Shown piece by piece: positions 39,533-53,600 of a DNA stretch of 64,000 bases. The DNA is taken from NCBI GenBank assembly GCA_026874595.1, contig CM049309.1:47972079-48036078 (forward strand), given 5' to 3'. Each line of letters begins with the position of its first letter. Position 1 is the stretch's first letter. The stretch is from Sipunculus nudus (lineage: Eukaryota > Annelida > Sipuncula > Golfingiida > Sipunculidae). The notes under the pieces are model-generated. The model had not been told where the DNA came from. It made no database searches and saw nothing but the letters and a program-made list of their open reading frames with translations. The translations under genes were made by a program, and so were the position numbers.

Positions 39533-41719
39533 CAAGGGACCTATGGGTCACGACGCTCAGCTGTTATATATGATAAAAAAATATTATTTAGAAATGAGGC
39601 ACATGCTGGTTTTGTGTGGTTATAAATATAAGCTGTATTATGAGTTGTTGTTGTTTAGCTTATGTATGATTTTGATAGTACCTTTGGAGACAGGGAAGAG
39701 GATTGATTTCATTTATTTTATTAACAAATGGTGTGCTATTGTCACACAGATTTTGACTTGGCCATTAACTTATAAGCAGAATATATAATATAAGGGTTTA
39801 ACTTTTAATTTAAAAAAATTACAAATATTGTCCCAAATATTATTTTTTTTAAAAATAATAAGAGAATCATATGATTTTTTAAAATGAAATATAACTGAAA
39901 TGATTATTAAAATAATATTAAAGAATATATTCATGAATGCATTCATGAATACATTTTGAAAGTATTTGCACTGGTATTCCTATACTTTCATTTTTACCTG
40001 AATTCCCATTCTTTATGCAAGAAATTTTATAATGGAGTACATAATCATATTCGTATTTAAATACAATTACAAAGTATTCGCACCATGACTGTTATTTATT
40101 CAGTTTTCACCAAACAATGATGTTGAGAATCCAGAATATACAAAATTCACACATTTAAATAATGATCATAAGTACCTGGTTTTATGGCTTTTATTTATAT
40201 TAAAAAAAAAATGTAATAAATTCATTTTGGACTAATTTCACATCAATGTACACACTAGACACAGTAGGAATCTAGATTAATATTATCAACTGCATCTTTG
40301 TCTATCATTAATTTCCATCATATGATCCCTAATGACTTCTTTATCATTAAAATTGAACTGAAAAATACCATAGGTGACTGCATGGTGTTATTTGGAATAC
40401 GTGACATTCTATCCATCGATACAAGATTCTTATATCATCAGTAACTGCAAGTTAATTTCCTGTTATTATAAACTAACAAATTTCTTTTCTATTTTTCTTT
40501 AATTTTTTATTAAAAACCAATAAAAATTTATTAATTTATTGTTTATTGTTATGTAGTTGGTTAAAACTACTAGATGAGTTGGGTTGGACACCTGTATCAA
40601 CTGTGGCTGGCCATAAGCTGCCTGGATTCCCCTGTAAGCCTCGCCTCAAGCATGCATAATTTGCTGAAAGCCCATAACTTAAAACAATTACGCAATACTG
40701 ACATCATTCTGGCATGTGCATAGAGAATGAAAAATATGTATATTATTTATGATTAAAGTCAGATCAGTGGTTTTGATATTAGGCAGTCTTGAAGTATAAC
40801 AATGGGTTTTTAATGGAAAAATGAAGTTTTTCATTAATATCTTGAAGGTATTAAGTCCTAGTGACCAAATTCTTGGCATGGTAGGGGATTTTGGAGACAT
40901 CTAGCTGTATGCGGAATTTAAGGAACTAAGAGCTGAAGCTGGGGAGCTGAGCTCTTGCAAACTGCATAACACTAGCTTGATGTAAACAATATGTTACATG
41001 GTGCTTGAAAACTTGAATAAAATCTACAGTTTTTGATCAACTGGTTTCAAATTTTTGGTGTTAACAGTTGAAAAGGTAACAAAAACATGCTGTGAAAACT
41101 AAATCCACAGTACTCACAGGAAAAAAACGTGCCATGGTCAAAGTTGGGCAAAATTTAAGGTACCAATTTTTTATTTTTATTAATATTTTAAAAAATTTCA
41201 AAGATTTTCATCTAATTTTGGGTATACAATTTAATTTTGATTAAATAAAGTTATATTACTGGAAAAAAGGTCCATAGCTTTAACATGTTTTGTGTGAAGT
41301 GATCAAATATCTTTCCTGATTTTTTACAAAATGCATTATGTTTGGGTCCATAACTTTTTTAAATTATATAATACAGACATAATTTCTTGAACGTACATAG
41401 GAACTATATAGAGGAATATTTATGGTAAATATGAGGAAAAACAGATGAGTGGTTTTGATATTAGGCAGTCCTGAAGTGTGAAAAAAGGTTTTTAATAAAA
41501 AATTGAGGTTTTTTCTTAATTTCTCAAAGGAACGAAGTCGAAAAGACCCAGTTTTTGGCTTGGTAGGAGATCTTGGGGACATCTAACATTATGCCGAATT
41601 TTGGATACCTAGGTCTTACGGTTTCAAAACGTGCCACATCTACGGACGGACGGACAGACGGACGGACGACGGACAATGGACCACGACTATAGCTCAGATG
41701 ACTTATAGTCAGCTGAGCT
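39533..41719 (-). mobile_element. Family 4 helentron-like element
   Basis: Left (3') end CAAG, GACCTATGGGTC, GCTCAGCTG. Right (5') end at about 41719: a long (GGAC)n run (41643-41675) and then the hairpin TATAGCTCAG...CAGCTGAGCT. About 2.2 kb, homologous along most of its length to 33695-35815. Non-autonomous. Confidence 0.7.
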
Positions 41720-43529
41720 AAAAAACAATTGCCAGGCATATGAGGTTGGAAATGTGAACAAATTTATATATGGATTACTATCTTATTGAAATAGAGCGAA
41801 CTGTTCCGTTGAGCATAAAAACTCTTCAAGTTGGACATGATTTGTATTATTATTGAAGTTACCAAATGCCCTGTAAAATAGTGAATGATTATTTATTACT
41901 AATAAAATTGCAATAACCATTTTATCACCATGCTGAGCACTTCTAATTTATTTACAAACACATTTGGGCTAACAAAAACTGTATTTTCCTGTCTGGTTTG
42001 GAAGAGGAACAACTGATTTTTTTTACAGCCAGGCAAATATCATTACATGTAGTAACTCACAGGTCATGAAACACTCACAGATAAAATATGCAAGTCAAAG
42101 ACTCCTTTTTAGAAATTGTTTGCATGCATACACTGTACAGTTCACAACACAGTTCCCACATGCTGAATGCTTGAAAGCTGAAATTTGTACAAAAAAAGGG
42201 GGAAATATATTTTAAGAGAGATACAGTACAGAACCAGGCAGTACTAATCCTTGGTTGATACAAAGCTGCAAACATAATGTGAGAGGTTATAATATTTTAT
42301 TTAGGTAAAGAGAGCCTGATGCAATCTTGAGAACTTTACATGTAAGAACATATTTTTCATTTTAAGCACTGTCAAGTATATAAAATCTGATCTACATCTC
42401 AACAAAACAAACAGGTGTTGCATAAATTCTTTCCTCATAAAATTACACAGCCATAGATTGGTGATTGTTCAGTAAAAATGCACTGAAAGTTTATAACTTT
42501 ATTCATGAATTAAGGGTGCACAAAGGGGACTGCGTCCTTTTGATCTGAGACCAAAAATACGAAAAAATTGATTCTGATTATTTGAAATCGACTGATGTTG
42601 CCAGCATTTAAACAGCAATGATGTTGGTGACTTTCGTCAAATTGTAGGACCACTAATATACATTCCATGAAATATGATGTTTATGTCTAATTTGAGTAAT
42701 TTCAGCTTTCAGGTACCCAAGTAGCTCATAAGAAGTCAATACAAGAAAATATACACAGGTAATTCTTTAAATCCTTTATTTAAGTAAAAACTAACCAAAA
42801 TATTGACCAGTTTCCATAGCTATTCTATTGGAATTTAGTAGACAGTATGTGGTGTTTTTTATTCTCAGTACTGACAATAAAAATTCAAGGAAAAATTACC
42901 ACGGAGCGACTTTAGACTCCAGACTGTATATTGGCTAAAGGAACAAAGTAAAGGATAGGGAACAACATTCAATAAGGTGCAAGTACATGAAGTATACTTC
43001 ATGTAATAACAAATAGGCATGACAATACTTCAGGTATTGAAAATCATGGTATGGCAGGAATAAAATAAACATATAGTTTGACCCCGATTAGGCCTGTGTT
43101 GAAAGTAGCCTAGATTCCAAAGAAGAGCCAATACGACAACATATTCAATCATAGGTGACTAAGTCTCGCACTGTTGTCAGTGATGAAACCAACAGTGGCA
43201 ACAGCAACAATCAACACTGACCCACTGTACCTTCCAAATTTTATCAATTGACAGATTATGTAAATCAGCAAAATGGAAATTCGATTTTCATAAAGTAATG
43301 CTGTGAAACTTTCTCCGAAATATACCCAGACCGTGCATTCTAACTTAATTTACAATCAGAATCGTTAAACTGTCAGTCACCCGGGGTAAGCTGGTCAGAT
43401 CACTTGTTAAAGCGCCGTACAAACCACGCCCACCAAATCATTCACTTAAACATTCCCTCCGCTATCATTGCATTATGATTTATGCATATTTGGGGTCTAT
43501 ATTTCATGCATGCGTGTTAGCAGACCTAC
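41720..43529. other. No feature recognised (FCHO intron 1)
   Basis: AT-rich, becoming GC-richer after 43380. No repeat recognised. Confidence 0.4.
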
Positions 43530-43559
43530 CCAAAAATATTCTGTGAATGACAAAACCAT
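43530..43559 (-). CDS. FCHO2: FCHO exon 1 (start codon, MVLSFTEYFW)
   Basis: Ten codons from ATG at 43559-43557, ending in TGG and followed at once by a GTAGGT donor (43529-43524); phase 0. The peptide MVLSFTEYFW matches the length and pattern of the FCHO N-terminus, where vertebrates have MV, a short hydrophobic stretch and FW just before GEKN. The start context is strong (A at -3, G at +4). This exon is far too short to stand out on its own. It is supported by joining in frame to exon 2, whose first residues GEK continue the family motif exactly. The 5' UTR probably continues to higher coordinates (about 43560-43700), but its end cannot be set. Confidence 0.9.
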
Positions 43560-45366
43560 TTTCGCCGAGGAAGAGGACGATCCTGGCTTGAAAATGGAGA
43601 TGTAGATCTATTTGTGTCAAGTGCGCATGTCAACAACCTGCTTCCGTGAGCCGTTTGAGATATCAACAGGCAGGTTCAATGCTTGTTTAAGATCATTCTA
43701 GCTGCTGAAACCGAAATTTATATTCTAAATTGATTACGTTCCCTATATCATGGAGACGAATTAAACTTTTACAAAATAAATATGCTGATTTTTTGGTTGA
43801 AAAGACGAATAGATTCTGGGGCAGTAGCCCATTTTCTATTAAAGTTTTAAATGGACATTGACGGTTTATATATTTTGACAAAACATACCTGTAAAATATT
43901 TACTTTTTTAACCACTAGATGGCACTATGTATATGATAATGAACAGTTCGAGGGACGTATTTCAAGGCATAATATATATTATCACGTGAGACGCACAGAT
44001 TGACAGCTCTCAGGAAATATTTTCTATAGGGTGTTTGTTTTATGTATACATTAAATTCAATCTCAACACCTGAATTTTATTTTAGTTAAGAAAAACGGGT
44101 TTAGTATCGCCAATATATTCCAGTTTCTAAAGTGGACCACAGATGTCGCCACCTGCCAAGCGTTTCCACATCATCAACTCCGCCTAAAACAGCACAAAAA
44201 GACTGGAGGTGGTGGTGGTGTCGGGGGCGGGCAGGGACTCTCTCCAATTATCTTAAAAATATATACTTATCCTCATACAATTTAAGCCCAATATTCTCTA
44301 CTGTCCTGTACACCCGCCTTTACAAACAAAACAAGAAATTCAAGGTTAAACGCAAAATAATTACTATGGCCCCACTCGAGAGTGTGAAACTGGTTTCTGT
44401 TCATCGAAACCATTCACTTACTAATAGTGAAACCGAATCTGGTTTTGGCGAAACTGCCCACTCGAAAATTATACTGGAAAGATGGCGGAGGTGGGCAAAA
44501 GTAGTGCTATTTTGTTAATTATTTTATGAATGGATACTGTTAATGCCTGTTAGAGTTTAATAAGCAACGATTGAGATATAAACATTATTTCGGAAATGTT
44601 TTGAATTCAATGTTCCCTACTATAACCATGTATATCTAAAGATGAGCCGCACGTATCCTGTGCATCCATGCCGTCTGACACATATACATGTTATAAGATG
44701 GAGAGAAACAGTCTATTTTCATCATAATTTAATATATATTTGCCAGTCACAATTAATCATGCTCTCATTGAGTCTCAAAGTGCCAAGGCAAGCGTTTGAG
44801 AAAATTTCATCATTAATTTATTTAATTAATAATACATAATTTACGATGTTATCAATATTTTCTATGAAAACCGAAACCGTCCACTTATAAATACAAAGTG
44901 AAACCATACAGAACCGGTTTTCCCGGAACCGAAACCAGTTTCGAATTTTCTAGTGCGCCCTTTGTGGAAATTCACCAGGAAAACAAAATCCTTACGACCT
45001 GCTGGTCTGCCATGAAAGAGGTAGACTGGCAAGATACTAGTCGCCGACGTCGACGCAACAGGTTTCAGGTTTCTGTTGCGTCGCCGGCCCACCAAAGGGC
45101 TAACTGGGGTTAAAGCACGATACGATCTGTTACTCTTAGAAAGGAAATTAAATAAAAATATTTCCTATGGTTTTTACAAACCAATGTTCACATAATGTTG
45201 TATGTCGAAAGGCCTGTAATAAAAAATAACCATTCTGGAAAACATGAAGCACCTGTAACATCAACAACTGACAGTATTTGTCCAGAGGGAATTGAAGCAT
45301 TAACAGCCCGGTAGACATCTTGCATTTGGTGGCAGTCCTGTATAAGGCTTTAGGCCTGTGTACTAT
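43560..45366. other. FCHO upstream region; no further gene recognised
   Basis: Probably FCHO 5' UTR and promoter at the left. The 128-residue ORF at 44132-44518 is W/R-rich over a GGTGGTGGTGG run and does not look like a protein. Two GAAACTGGTTTC-rich blocks at about 44380-44480 and 44865-44960 are in inverted orientation and may be remnants of one repeat. Confidence 0.35.
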
Positions 45367-45572
45367 CAGAAGCGGATCCGGGGGGGGGGGGGGGGGGGGT
45401 CCAGAGGGTCCGGACCCCCCTTTTTCACCCGAAGCAACCTTTTTTAAGGGGTTTTGGACGTAATTTTGCGGCCTGGACCCCCCTTTTCCAGACCTGATGA
45501 CCTTTTTTTAGGAGTTTCATTAGTCCTCCTGGGTTGGACCCCCCCTTTTCCTAAATCCTGGATCCGCCCCTG
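45367..45572. mobile_element. MITE-like element ending in GGATCCGCCCCTG
   Basis: Left end CAGAAGCGGATCC, right end GGATCCGCCCCTG, near-complementary. The 5-bp repeat ACTAT flanks it on both sides (45362-45366 and 45573-45577). The interior has a G run and repeated GGACCCCCCTTTT blocks. Elements ending this way are common in invertebrate genomes. Superfamily uncertain. Confidence 0.6.
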
Positions 45573-45577
45573 ACTAT

Positions 45578-47900
45578 TATGTTCATATTTTAAATTCCTT
45601 GGTGCAAAATAGGGCCGAGAAGAGAACAGTAATGTTTTCTAGTGGTCAAATATACAATACACATAGATGTACTGAACATTAATCAATGGATATATGTTAA
45701 ATCTCACAGTTGTGTATGGAGTGTTCTAATCACAGTTAACAGCAGGTGCAATCTATGGACTCCACAATGCGTCAGTCACTGAAAAAAAGCAATTGAGGAG
45801 TTCATTCTTATGGGCTAGCAAGATACATGAACTTGAAACCTGACAACTCGGATACAATTGTGCATGTTCTTCCTCTGGTTACAGTAAGCATCCAGGATTA
45901 CCGGCAGATATTACCATTTGCACCTCCAAGTTTTAACAGGGGTTATTTGATTAACATAGTCTGATACGTTAAGATAGCATATCAGCACGTAACCCTGGGG
46001 TGGGTTATGTCATTGTACTAAACACTTCTAATCATATATCGTTCCTAATATTTTTAAAGAAGGTACAATTAACGGGAGGGTGAATAGCCTGACCTTTCAT
46101 GTTTTTTAACCGACGTAAATATGAAATGTCAACATTTAGTCGTTATACATCCAACAATTTTCTTGAAAACCATCCGCAATGACCATTAGGATGGCAATAA
46201 TATTTTATACATTTTATAATTAAAAATTACAATTATAAATTCAAATTTTGTTCGACTTATCTGCTTCTATTGGGCGGTGTAGTGGACCATCACCCCCTGG
46301 CATTGTCAGAGATGCTTTGAAAAAGATCAGTTCAAAGGGCTTACCTTAGCAGTCGTAATCGGCGTTTTTGTGTTGCAGGGAATAAATTCTCTTCGTCCAA
46401 GTTCTCCCATGGGATTCAGTAAGCCCTGTGTTCTGCGTATGTGTTTCGCTCACTGATGAGTCAGTTCGACAGGATGGATTGAATAACTATGTTACAAGGT
46501 TTACAGTCAAATCTATGTGTTTTAACCAGAATCAAACTTTCCTATTTCTCCATTTGAAACCTGTCTGCTGCAAAACATAGGTGTGTGGATATGTCAGAAA
46601 CTGCTTAACCTGGATACCAATAAAACTGAGGTAATGGTAATAGGTACAAACCAGCAACGGTCAAAAGTTCAGTCGCAGACTCTGAGAATGTGTGACCCTG
46701 TAGTTTGTGCCAACTTCTAGTCGAAGGAATCTGGGGTCGTTTGACTAAAGGGCCATGCCGTCGGCAAACAGGTAAATAATCTCTAAGGCTTAATACCACT
46801 TGCGTAATATAGCAATGATCCAGAGTTTTCTTACTTATCAAATTGCTTATGCCAAGGATTGATCGTTTCAACTCTTTGTAATGTGGTGTACCTTCTTAGT
46901 TAAGCCCAGGTCACACCAAAGCGCACGACAATTTGCTCGCGCGATTGACCCAGGATCTGGTAGTACATGACACGACCAATTTCGGAAATTTTATATAAAG
47001 TCACCCTCACACATCGTAGGTTTGTTCGAGTTGTGTAATCGTCTAAAACCGTCTGACCAAATCACAAGATAACACATCAAACGCACACAAACCCTTGAGA
47101 ACGCAGACAACGCGCGTAAGAACGTGAACAGAGACGCTCACAGGCGATGTATCTGAATATTTTGGACGTGCTCGAATTCTTTTGTAATCGCAGGTAAACG
47201 TGACAAAACGCGATATAAAAGAAACGGTATGGCTGGAAAATTTAAAAGGAAAGAAACGCACACAAGAAAAACACGTCACAATGACGCTTCTGCGCCGTTT
47301 TCACAACTTCACGCCACAAAAACACGAAAGAGCGGACGTGAAATTGCGGACGCTGGATTGCCTGATCATCCATACAGGAATATCGACTGATCGCAAGACC
47401 ACTCCGAGAAAAAAACTCATGAAACAGATAGAGTGCAATACATTTTCACTGTCATATAATTTACGTGACTATATTTTATTCTTTACTTCTTTATAATATT
47501 TAGAGCCGTCATACTGGAATCAAGACTATTGTTATTTTTCTACATTGACAAAGGAGCAGGCCGGGCATGGGATTATATTCATATCTAAGGTCCTGTCTGA
47601 CCCCCTTGTTGATTTCTAGGGCACTTTTTAGTACTATGGAGAAGATTGATGTTTTTGTTATCATTTTATGATAATATTTCTTATGAATGGAGACTAACTG
47701 AATTGTTTTGCAAAACTTGTAAGGGGGGGGGGGGGGGATTTCAACATTGACGCATTCCGTGCCTGAGAAACCAACCAACCTGAAGTGGCTATTAGATATC
47801 AGAGCCCATAAACTATATATCATTCTTAATTTTACACAGTTTTCTATCTTATGAGGCATATTAAAGCAGAGTTACTCTTTCATTTGTCAAGATGTTCATA
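45578..47900. other. Intergenic sequence, no gene recognised
   Basis: Between the two gene starts. 46900-47400 is GC- and CpG-richer with short ORFs on both strands but no recognisable domain. G run at 47727-47740. Confidence 0.35.
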
Positions 47901-47904
47901 TTTT

Positions 47905-49060
47905 GTATCCTTCAAAACAAGAGTTTTGCGGATACTAATGTTTTCACACGGGTTTCGCCGTCCCCGCCGCCGCATTCGTTTCCGGTGAACTCCTCTGAGA
48001 CCCTTGGACCGATCATTCCGAAAAGAAGCATAATTATTCGGTTACATGTGAACTGGTGCCTTACAAAGAATGGTGGCACCACCTGCAATCTCTTTTGTGC
48101 AGTATGAATCTGGGTGTATTACTGCTAACAGCCAATATCTCGGGAGTGGTTGTATGTATTGGGTGGAAATAGTACATGTCCATAGATCTTTGGATACCCC
48201 CAACTCATATTCGAGACTGGTGGCGCCACCTACAATCATTTTTGCGTGGCGACCATCCATACCTTTGCTTTGGGTAAATAATCACCCATATCTCAGGAGT
48301 GTTCAATATTGCTCTGAAATTTAGCATGTCCACCTATCTTGAAGAGTTTTGTCGTAGACCAGACAGAGGGCGCCACCTACCTTCCCGTTTTAGTAGAATA
48401 CATTGGTCCCCTTTCTTAGGAGCGGTTTGCCGTATTGGCCTGAAATTGTGCAGGTTTATAGATCTTAGATACCTCCATTTCATACTCAAGATTGGTTGTG
48501 CCATTTCGATTGTTTCCGCGTGGCGTCCATCCGTCCGTTTGCTTTGGGTGAAAATCGGTCATATCTCAGGAGTGGGTGGATATATCAGCCTGAAATTTTG
48601 CTTGATTATCCGTCTTGGATAGTTCGTTTTAGATCAGACAGGTAGCGCCACCTGCTGTTTCTATTTGTTAAATACATTTATGCACTTTTTCACGGTTGTG
48701 GTTTGGTGTCTCGTCCTGATATTTTGCATGTTCTCTTGGGTAGATTTCTCATTCACGAGACTAGTTGCACCACCTGCAATCACGCATTTGCAGAATACGT
48801 TCATGCATTTATCTCAGGACTGTTTGAATGTTTCATCCTGAAATTTCACATGCCCATAGATTTTAGATACTTCCATCCCACACTGAAGACTCGTGGCGCC
48901 ATCTGCAATCGTTTTTGCATGGCGTTCATCCATGCGTTTGCTTTAGGTAAAAATCACTTTTATCACAGGAGTGGTTCAATGAAGGGATCTGAAAATCGGC
49001 ATGTCCATCCATCTTAGATAGTTTACTCGTACACTAGACAGGGGGCGCCACCAAGATTGT
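47905..49060 (+). mobile_element. Family 1 element, highly diverged copy
   Basis: The 5' hairpin is still visible (GTATCCTTCAAAAC...GTTTTGCGGATAC), then TCCCCGCCGCCGC and GGTTACATGTGAACTG as in copies a and b. Diverged units carry one intact GGTGGCGCCACC (48217) and several variants (48370, 48645, 48893, 49043). The 3' end is not recognisable. The long-looking ORFs here (for example 48299-48622) arise from the repeat. Confidence 0.65.
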
Positions 49061-50174
49061 GATTTGACTCTGTTAAATGTACACAGATATCTGGTCTGCA
49101 CTGTTTAGCACAGTTTAAACTTTGCGTGTTTTTTTTTTTACACAGACTAATAATTTCATTTAGCAATGGCTTGGTGAGATTGCATGTGTTTTTCAAAATG
49201 ACGAGAAATATGAAATACTGAGGGCTCCTATAACTCGTTATTAAACTGAAAATGATTCATGCATCTTGGTAAATACAATATTTTATTGCAGAGTTAGTAA
49301 TGAGAATATTAATTCTTCGCCTGGAACTACACATAAGTACAAATTCAACAAAATAAATACATGTGCTGTCAACAATAAGTATATGTTTCAAACATTATTT
49401 AGCATGTACATTATAAGGGGAGAAACCTACAGGACTGACAAATAACTATGTGATCGTTTTCTTACTTAAATACATTTGTGATTATGGCCGAACATCTCAC
49501 AGTTTTCGTCATATGTTAAGTCGTCACTCCCTATAAAAAGAACACTGATGTTTTGATAAACAAAAGGAATGTTTGAGAATAAATCCTCCCTGTGTTTGGC
49601 ATACAATAAACAAATTAAAAATAGTGTTTGCGGGGGGGGGGGGGTCTCCTCTTGCTGCTCACATGACAAAATAGATTATCAATACCATGGTTTGCATACA
49701 GGTGAGCTTCAGCAATCTACATCCCAGTCTCATTCTTGTATGGAATATCTGTACAGCTCGGCTTCCACTAAAATAACTAAAATATTCGAGTGGGCTGGGT
49801 AGATTTCGTTCTATATTTTTCTTTTCAAACTATTAACTGATGGACTCTCCCTCGTTACCGGATCTAAAGAATTCCACAATTTTCCACATTATAAATGTAT
49901 TTAGTCTGGCCCAGGTGCGAGCTGCAGGTGCGCGCAAGTCGACTTTATTGTGCAATTCGTAATTGGAGGTGTTTCCGACAGTATCCGGTATATTAGCTGG
50001 CATAGGTATGCATTAGGTCATCATGAAGCTTGATTAGAAGCGTCACTTTGTAACACTATGTGAAACGGTACAGGAGCATTGATTTAGACTTTTTGTTATA
50101 CTTTTCCCGACAACTTTATTTTTTTTGGTTAGATTTTAAACTTTTTCATAAATTTCAAAATGACAGCCCCGCCC

Positions 50175-50178
<4 letters not shown>
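49061..50178. other. No feature recognised
   Basis: AT-rich intergenic sequence with a G run at about 49632-49644. Confidence 0.35.
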
Positions 50179-50245
<67 letters not shown>

Positions 50246-50272
50246 GATATATATATATATACCGATATATAT
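50178..50272. repeat. (AT)n microsatellite
   Basis: TA/AT run of about 90 bp with a few interruptions. Confidence 0.93.
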
Positions 50273-50514
50273 AATTTTTTTTGGTAGAGGTAACCGCCTA
50301 CACTTTTTTTTTAAATGCTAATTTTACAACATATATGTACATCTGCAGAATTCCATTCCGGTTTACATAGGAATATACGTGACAGGGTAGTATCAAACAC
50401 TCTCATTTTATGTCCTGCATGGTGTCAACCAGGCCCGAAGACTACTGCCCATGTGGGCCCTGGGTGCTCATTGCTGCATTGCAAGCCCCGAAAGGCGAAC
50501 TCGTTGTGAGTGAA

Positions 50515-50612
50515 ACACGGCCGTTGGGCAAGGCCTTCCCATCAAGCCTGCAGAGCGCTCACTCTGGGTAGGGGCCGACCGAGTAAAATCTCACCGCCTC
50601 GGCTTAGATTCT
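50515..50612 (-). mobile_element. Truncated copy of the tRNA-derived SINE
   Basis: Matches the body of the SINE at 28656-28829 (CGTTGGGCA, GCCTTCCCAT, CTGCAGAGCGCTCAC, TCACCGCCTC). It stops at the point where the tRNA-like head should begin, so it is 5'-truncated. Confidence 0.75.
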
Positions 50613-53600
50613 TCAGATTATTACGTCTCATACCATTTGTATCTGGAAACTATAACACACATCAGAGTCTTTACAGAGAGGCTAAAATATGTATTTTGTA
50701 ATGTTTGCGGAAATGTTAGTGTTACAGTCGAATTTTGATGTTTTCAAGGAATATACGATCATTAAAATTTAAATAGCCGTGCATAAAAGTGGAATACCTC
50801 TTGAAAAATCAAAGACCTGAATTAACTTAAATGTTAAAAGAGATTAGTCTATCTTTTTTTTAAAATAAATAATGAGTTAATAGATAGGCCTACTTTTTTT
50901 CAATATCCATCTGTAGTACACTGGTTTTATGATGGATTGTGTAATCAAATATTGACATATAGATAATTATATAAAATGGGCACTGTTTGTTTATTCATTA
51001 TTTAACGGCGCGGGGTAAGTTTCGTTTGCACACAAAATTTCTGCGCTAAATTTGAACTGGCTGTCATGTATTTGATTACGTCAAACAATAACTGTCATAT
51101 CTCAACAGATTTATCTTTTTATATTCAAATTTACCAACGAATCAGACAGACCTTTGTGTCAGATTTAAGTATAAATATATCAGTCTCTTCACCGGTTTAT
51201 AAAATCATTGGTATGTGCATGCGTGTTCAAAAATGTTGAAGGAATTAAGAATGATGGTTTTAGACGCCTTGAAATAATATATATATATAACTCACACATT
51301 TTATTAAAGTTAGTTTTCAGGTTTCAGGTTTTTCAGATTTCAGAAATATCTTTTTATTTACGTAGTTTAAACCCGCTGTTAATCCTGTTATACTCTTCAA
51401 TGTATTCCGGTCAAACAAAAAAAGTTCTACTGCGTGGCCCATAACACTGGAGTTAGTGGCAACATCTACCAGGATAATACTGACTAGTTCATAAAATGAA
51501 GTCCAGATGGCGCAAGTCAACATTTTTGGACTACAAGTCTTCATTCAACAGCCAGGGCTCATGGCATTAAAAACATCTTCATATTCGAAAAATAAAAGCA
51601 AGCAGTTGAAAAATGTACGTCTTCTTCACAATCTATATAAATTTAAATATAAATGCATTGAGCAATAAAGGAAATACCACTGTGAAAGCAAAATAAGTCA
51701 AAGTATTAAAAAATATCTTTTTTTTATACAATTAAATCTTGTCTTAAAATACCAGCTGATGTATGTTATATTTCAAAATATAAAAAAATGATAATATCTC
51801 GTCAATGGTAAACAAGAAAGAAAATATTCACGTTTTGTGTTCTCACGTGAATCTGCTGAGGGATATCAGTCAGTGCTGCCCTCTATAAGTATATAAAATC
51901 ACTACTGGTCAATCTCAGTGTCTTTCTTGGAACATAAAATTAATGATTCAAGCGGTGTGCCTGGACAACACAAGTCCGTCTCGAATATTTATTTCTGATT
52001 ATACATTTCGCACTTAAAACGACCGGGCGTAATTAAATTCTAGACATATCAACGATGTAGAAGTCAGATCCGAGCGAATGAAAAGTGGCTGAACAAGGTG
52101 GTGATGACGGCAATGGCCATTTGTGTGTCTGGCTGTCTGCTTGCTGCTCGTGGTCTGTCTGAACTGAAGAAACAACCTGTGATTGTAGTGTCATATAAAC
52201 TTTCGAAAATAATGCTCTACGAAGTAAATACCTACAGTTCATGAAAAATTTTCGTGCAAATAGTGCATCTGCAAAAAAAATTCCTGAGTTTAGACACCTT
52301 GAATATTATTTTTATTTATTTTTTAATTTGTTACACCAGAAAATCGATATTCTGTTTCATTGCACATTGCACATTTCAGTAAGATTATTTGAAATATGGT
52401 TTATTCGAATAGTCAAAACATACCAAATGATTTATATATATGATTATTATATATTATGATTGATAATTATCATTTTTAAAAGTGGCGTCTACCATTATCG
52501 TTTTACTGTTATTGATGATGTTGCTTGTCTGTAGTTAAAATACCATTATAATCCTTATTATCCGTTTTATGAATGAATCAGAACAATATGTCTTAATCCC
52601 CCTCCCACCTACACACGCGCACACACTTATTTTTTATAAACTCATGAAGGACATAAAACAGTTCTCTCGGGTGCAATAACAATAATCTAATATACGATAT
52701 TATTTTAGTGATTTCATTTAGCTGACTCAATAATTAAACATTTAAATAATAATATTTATATACGCAGATTCATGATATAATATCAGTATATGCATTTTTT
52801 CGTACATATTTGCACCCTTGGTCAAATATCTGATAATATTCTAGTATATAACCGAGCTGATGTCTCCTAGGCTAATACTAAATGATCGCTGTTCATTATG
52901 ACGAATCTAATCCGACTGCATGACAGATCAATGACGATGATCTCTTGGGTATGGATTATCTCTGCATGATGACCATTTTAACAATATACTTCCTGTAAAG
53001 CTTCTCTTTTCACATTCCCAAGTAGTCGCACCTGGTTTCCCACGAACCTAACCCCAGACGAATTTGTAACAGAAACTACTTGTATACAATACCGCATGTA
53101 TCTCATCTGATAAAAAATGTTCATTACTGCCCAAAATGAGTTCAACGCCTGATTACACAGTCTAGTAATGCATGTCTTCATTTTCTTCGCTTCCAGTATC
53201 AAATTAGGTATTCAAATAAATGCCCGCATACGGGCGACATGTCGTTTTCAGGAGGATTGGCGTGTTTCGCTATCACAGGCTGTTCGTTTGGCGTGGCAGA
53301 CACCCAGGCGCCTCAACCAGCACTTCACGCCCGAGTGCTGACTAGTGAGCCATGCCTGTCTAATTTGCGTCTGAAACTTCCAGGTATATATATAGTAATA
53401 CCAAATCATCCGTAGAGAGTTCAGTCAGGGAAGCTTCTTGGGAACGCGCAGGCGACCAAAAATGTTACAGGTAATATTTCATGCAGTTGTCATGTTGAAG
53501 ACAATCTTTCATATATCAGATTTCTTATTTATAAGTCTGAAATGCCATTTTATCTTTTTATAAATCAAAATGTATATTTATACCAAAGTGGATAATGACA

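Noticed and set aside
44132-44518. 128-residue ORF upstream of FCHO
   Set aside because: Built partly on a GGT triplet run, no recognisable domain, no splice or neighbour support.
44376-44960. Inverted GAAACTGGTTTC-rich blocks as a MITE
   Set aside because: Similarity is patchy and no defined ends could be found.
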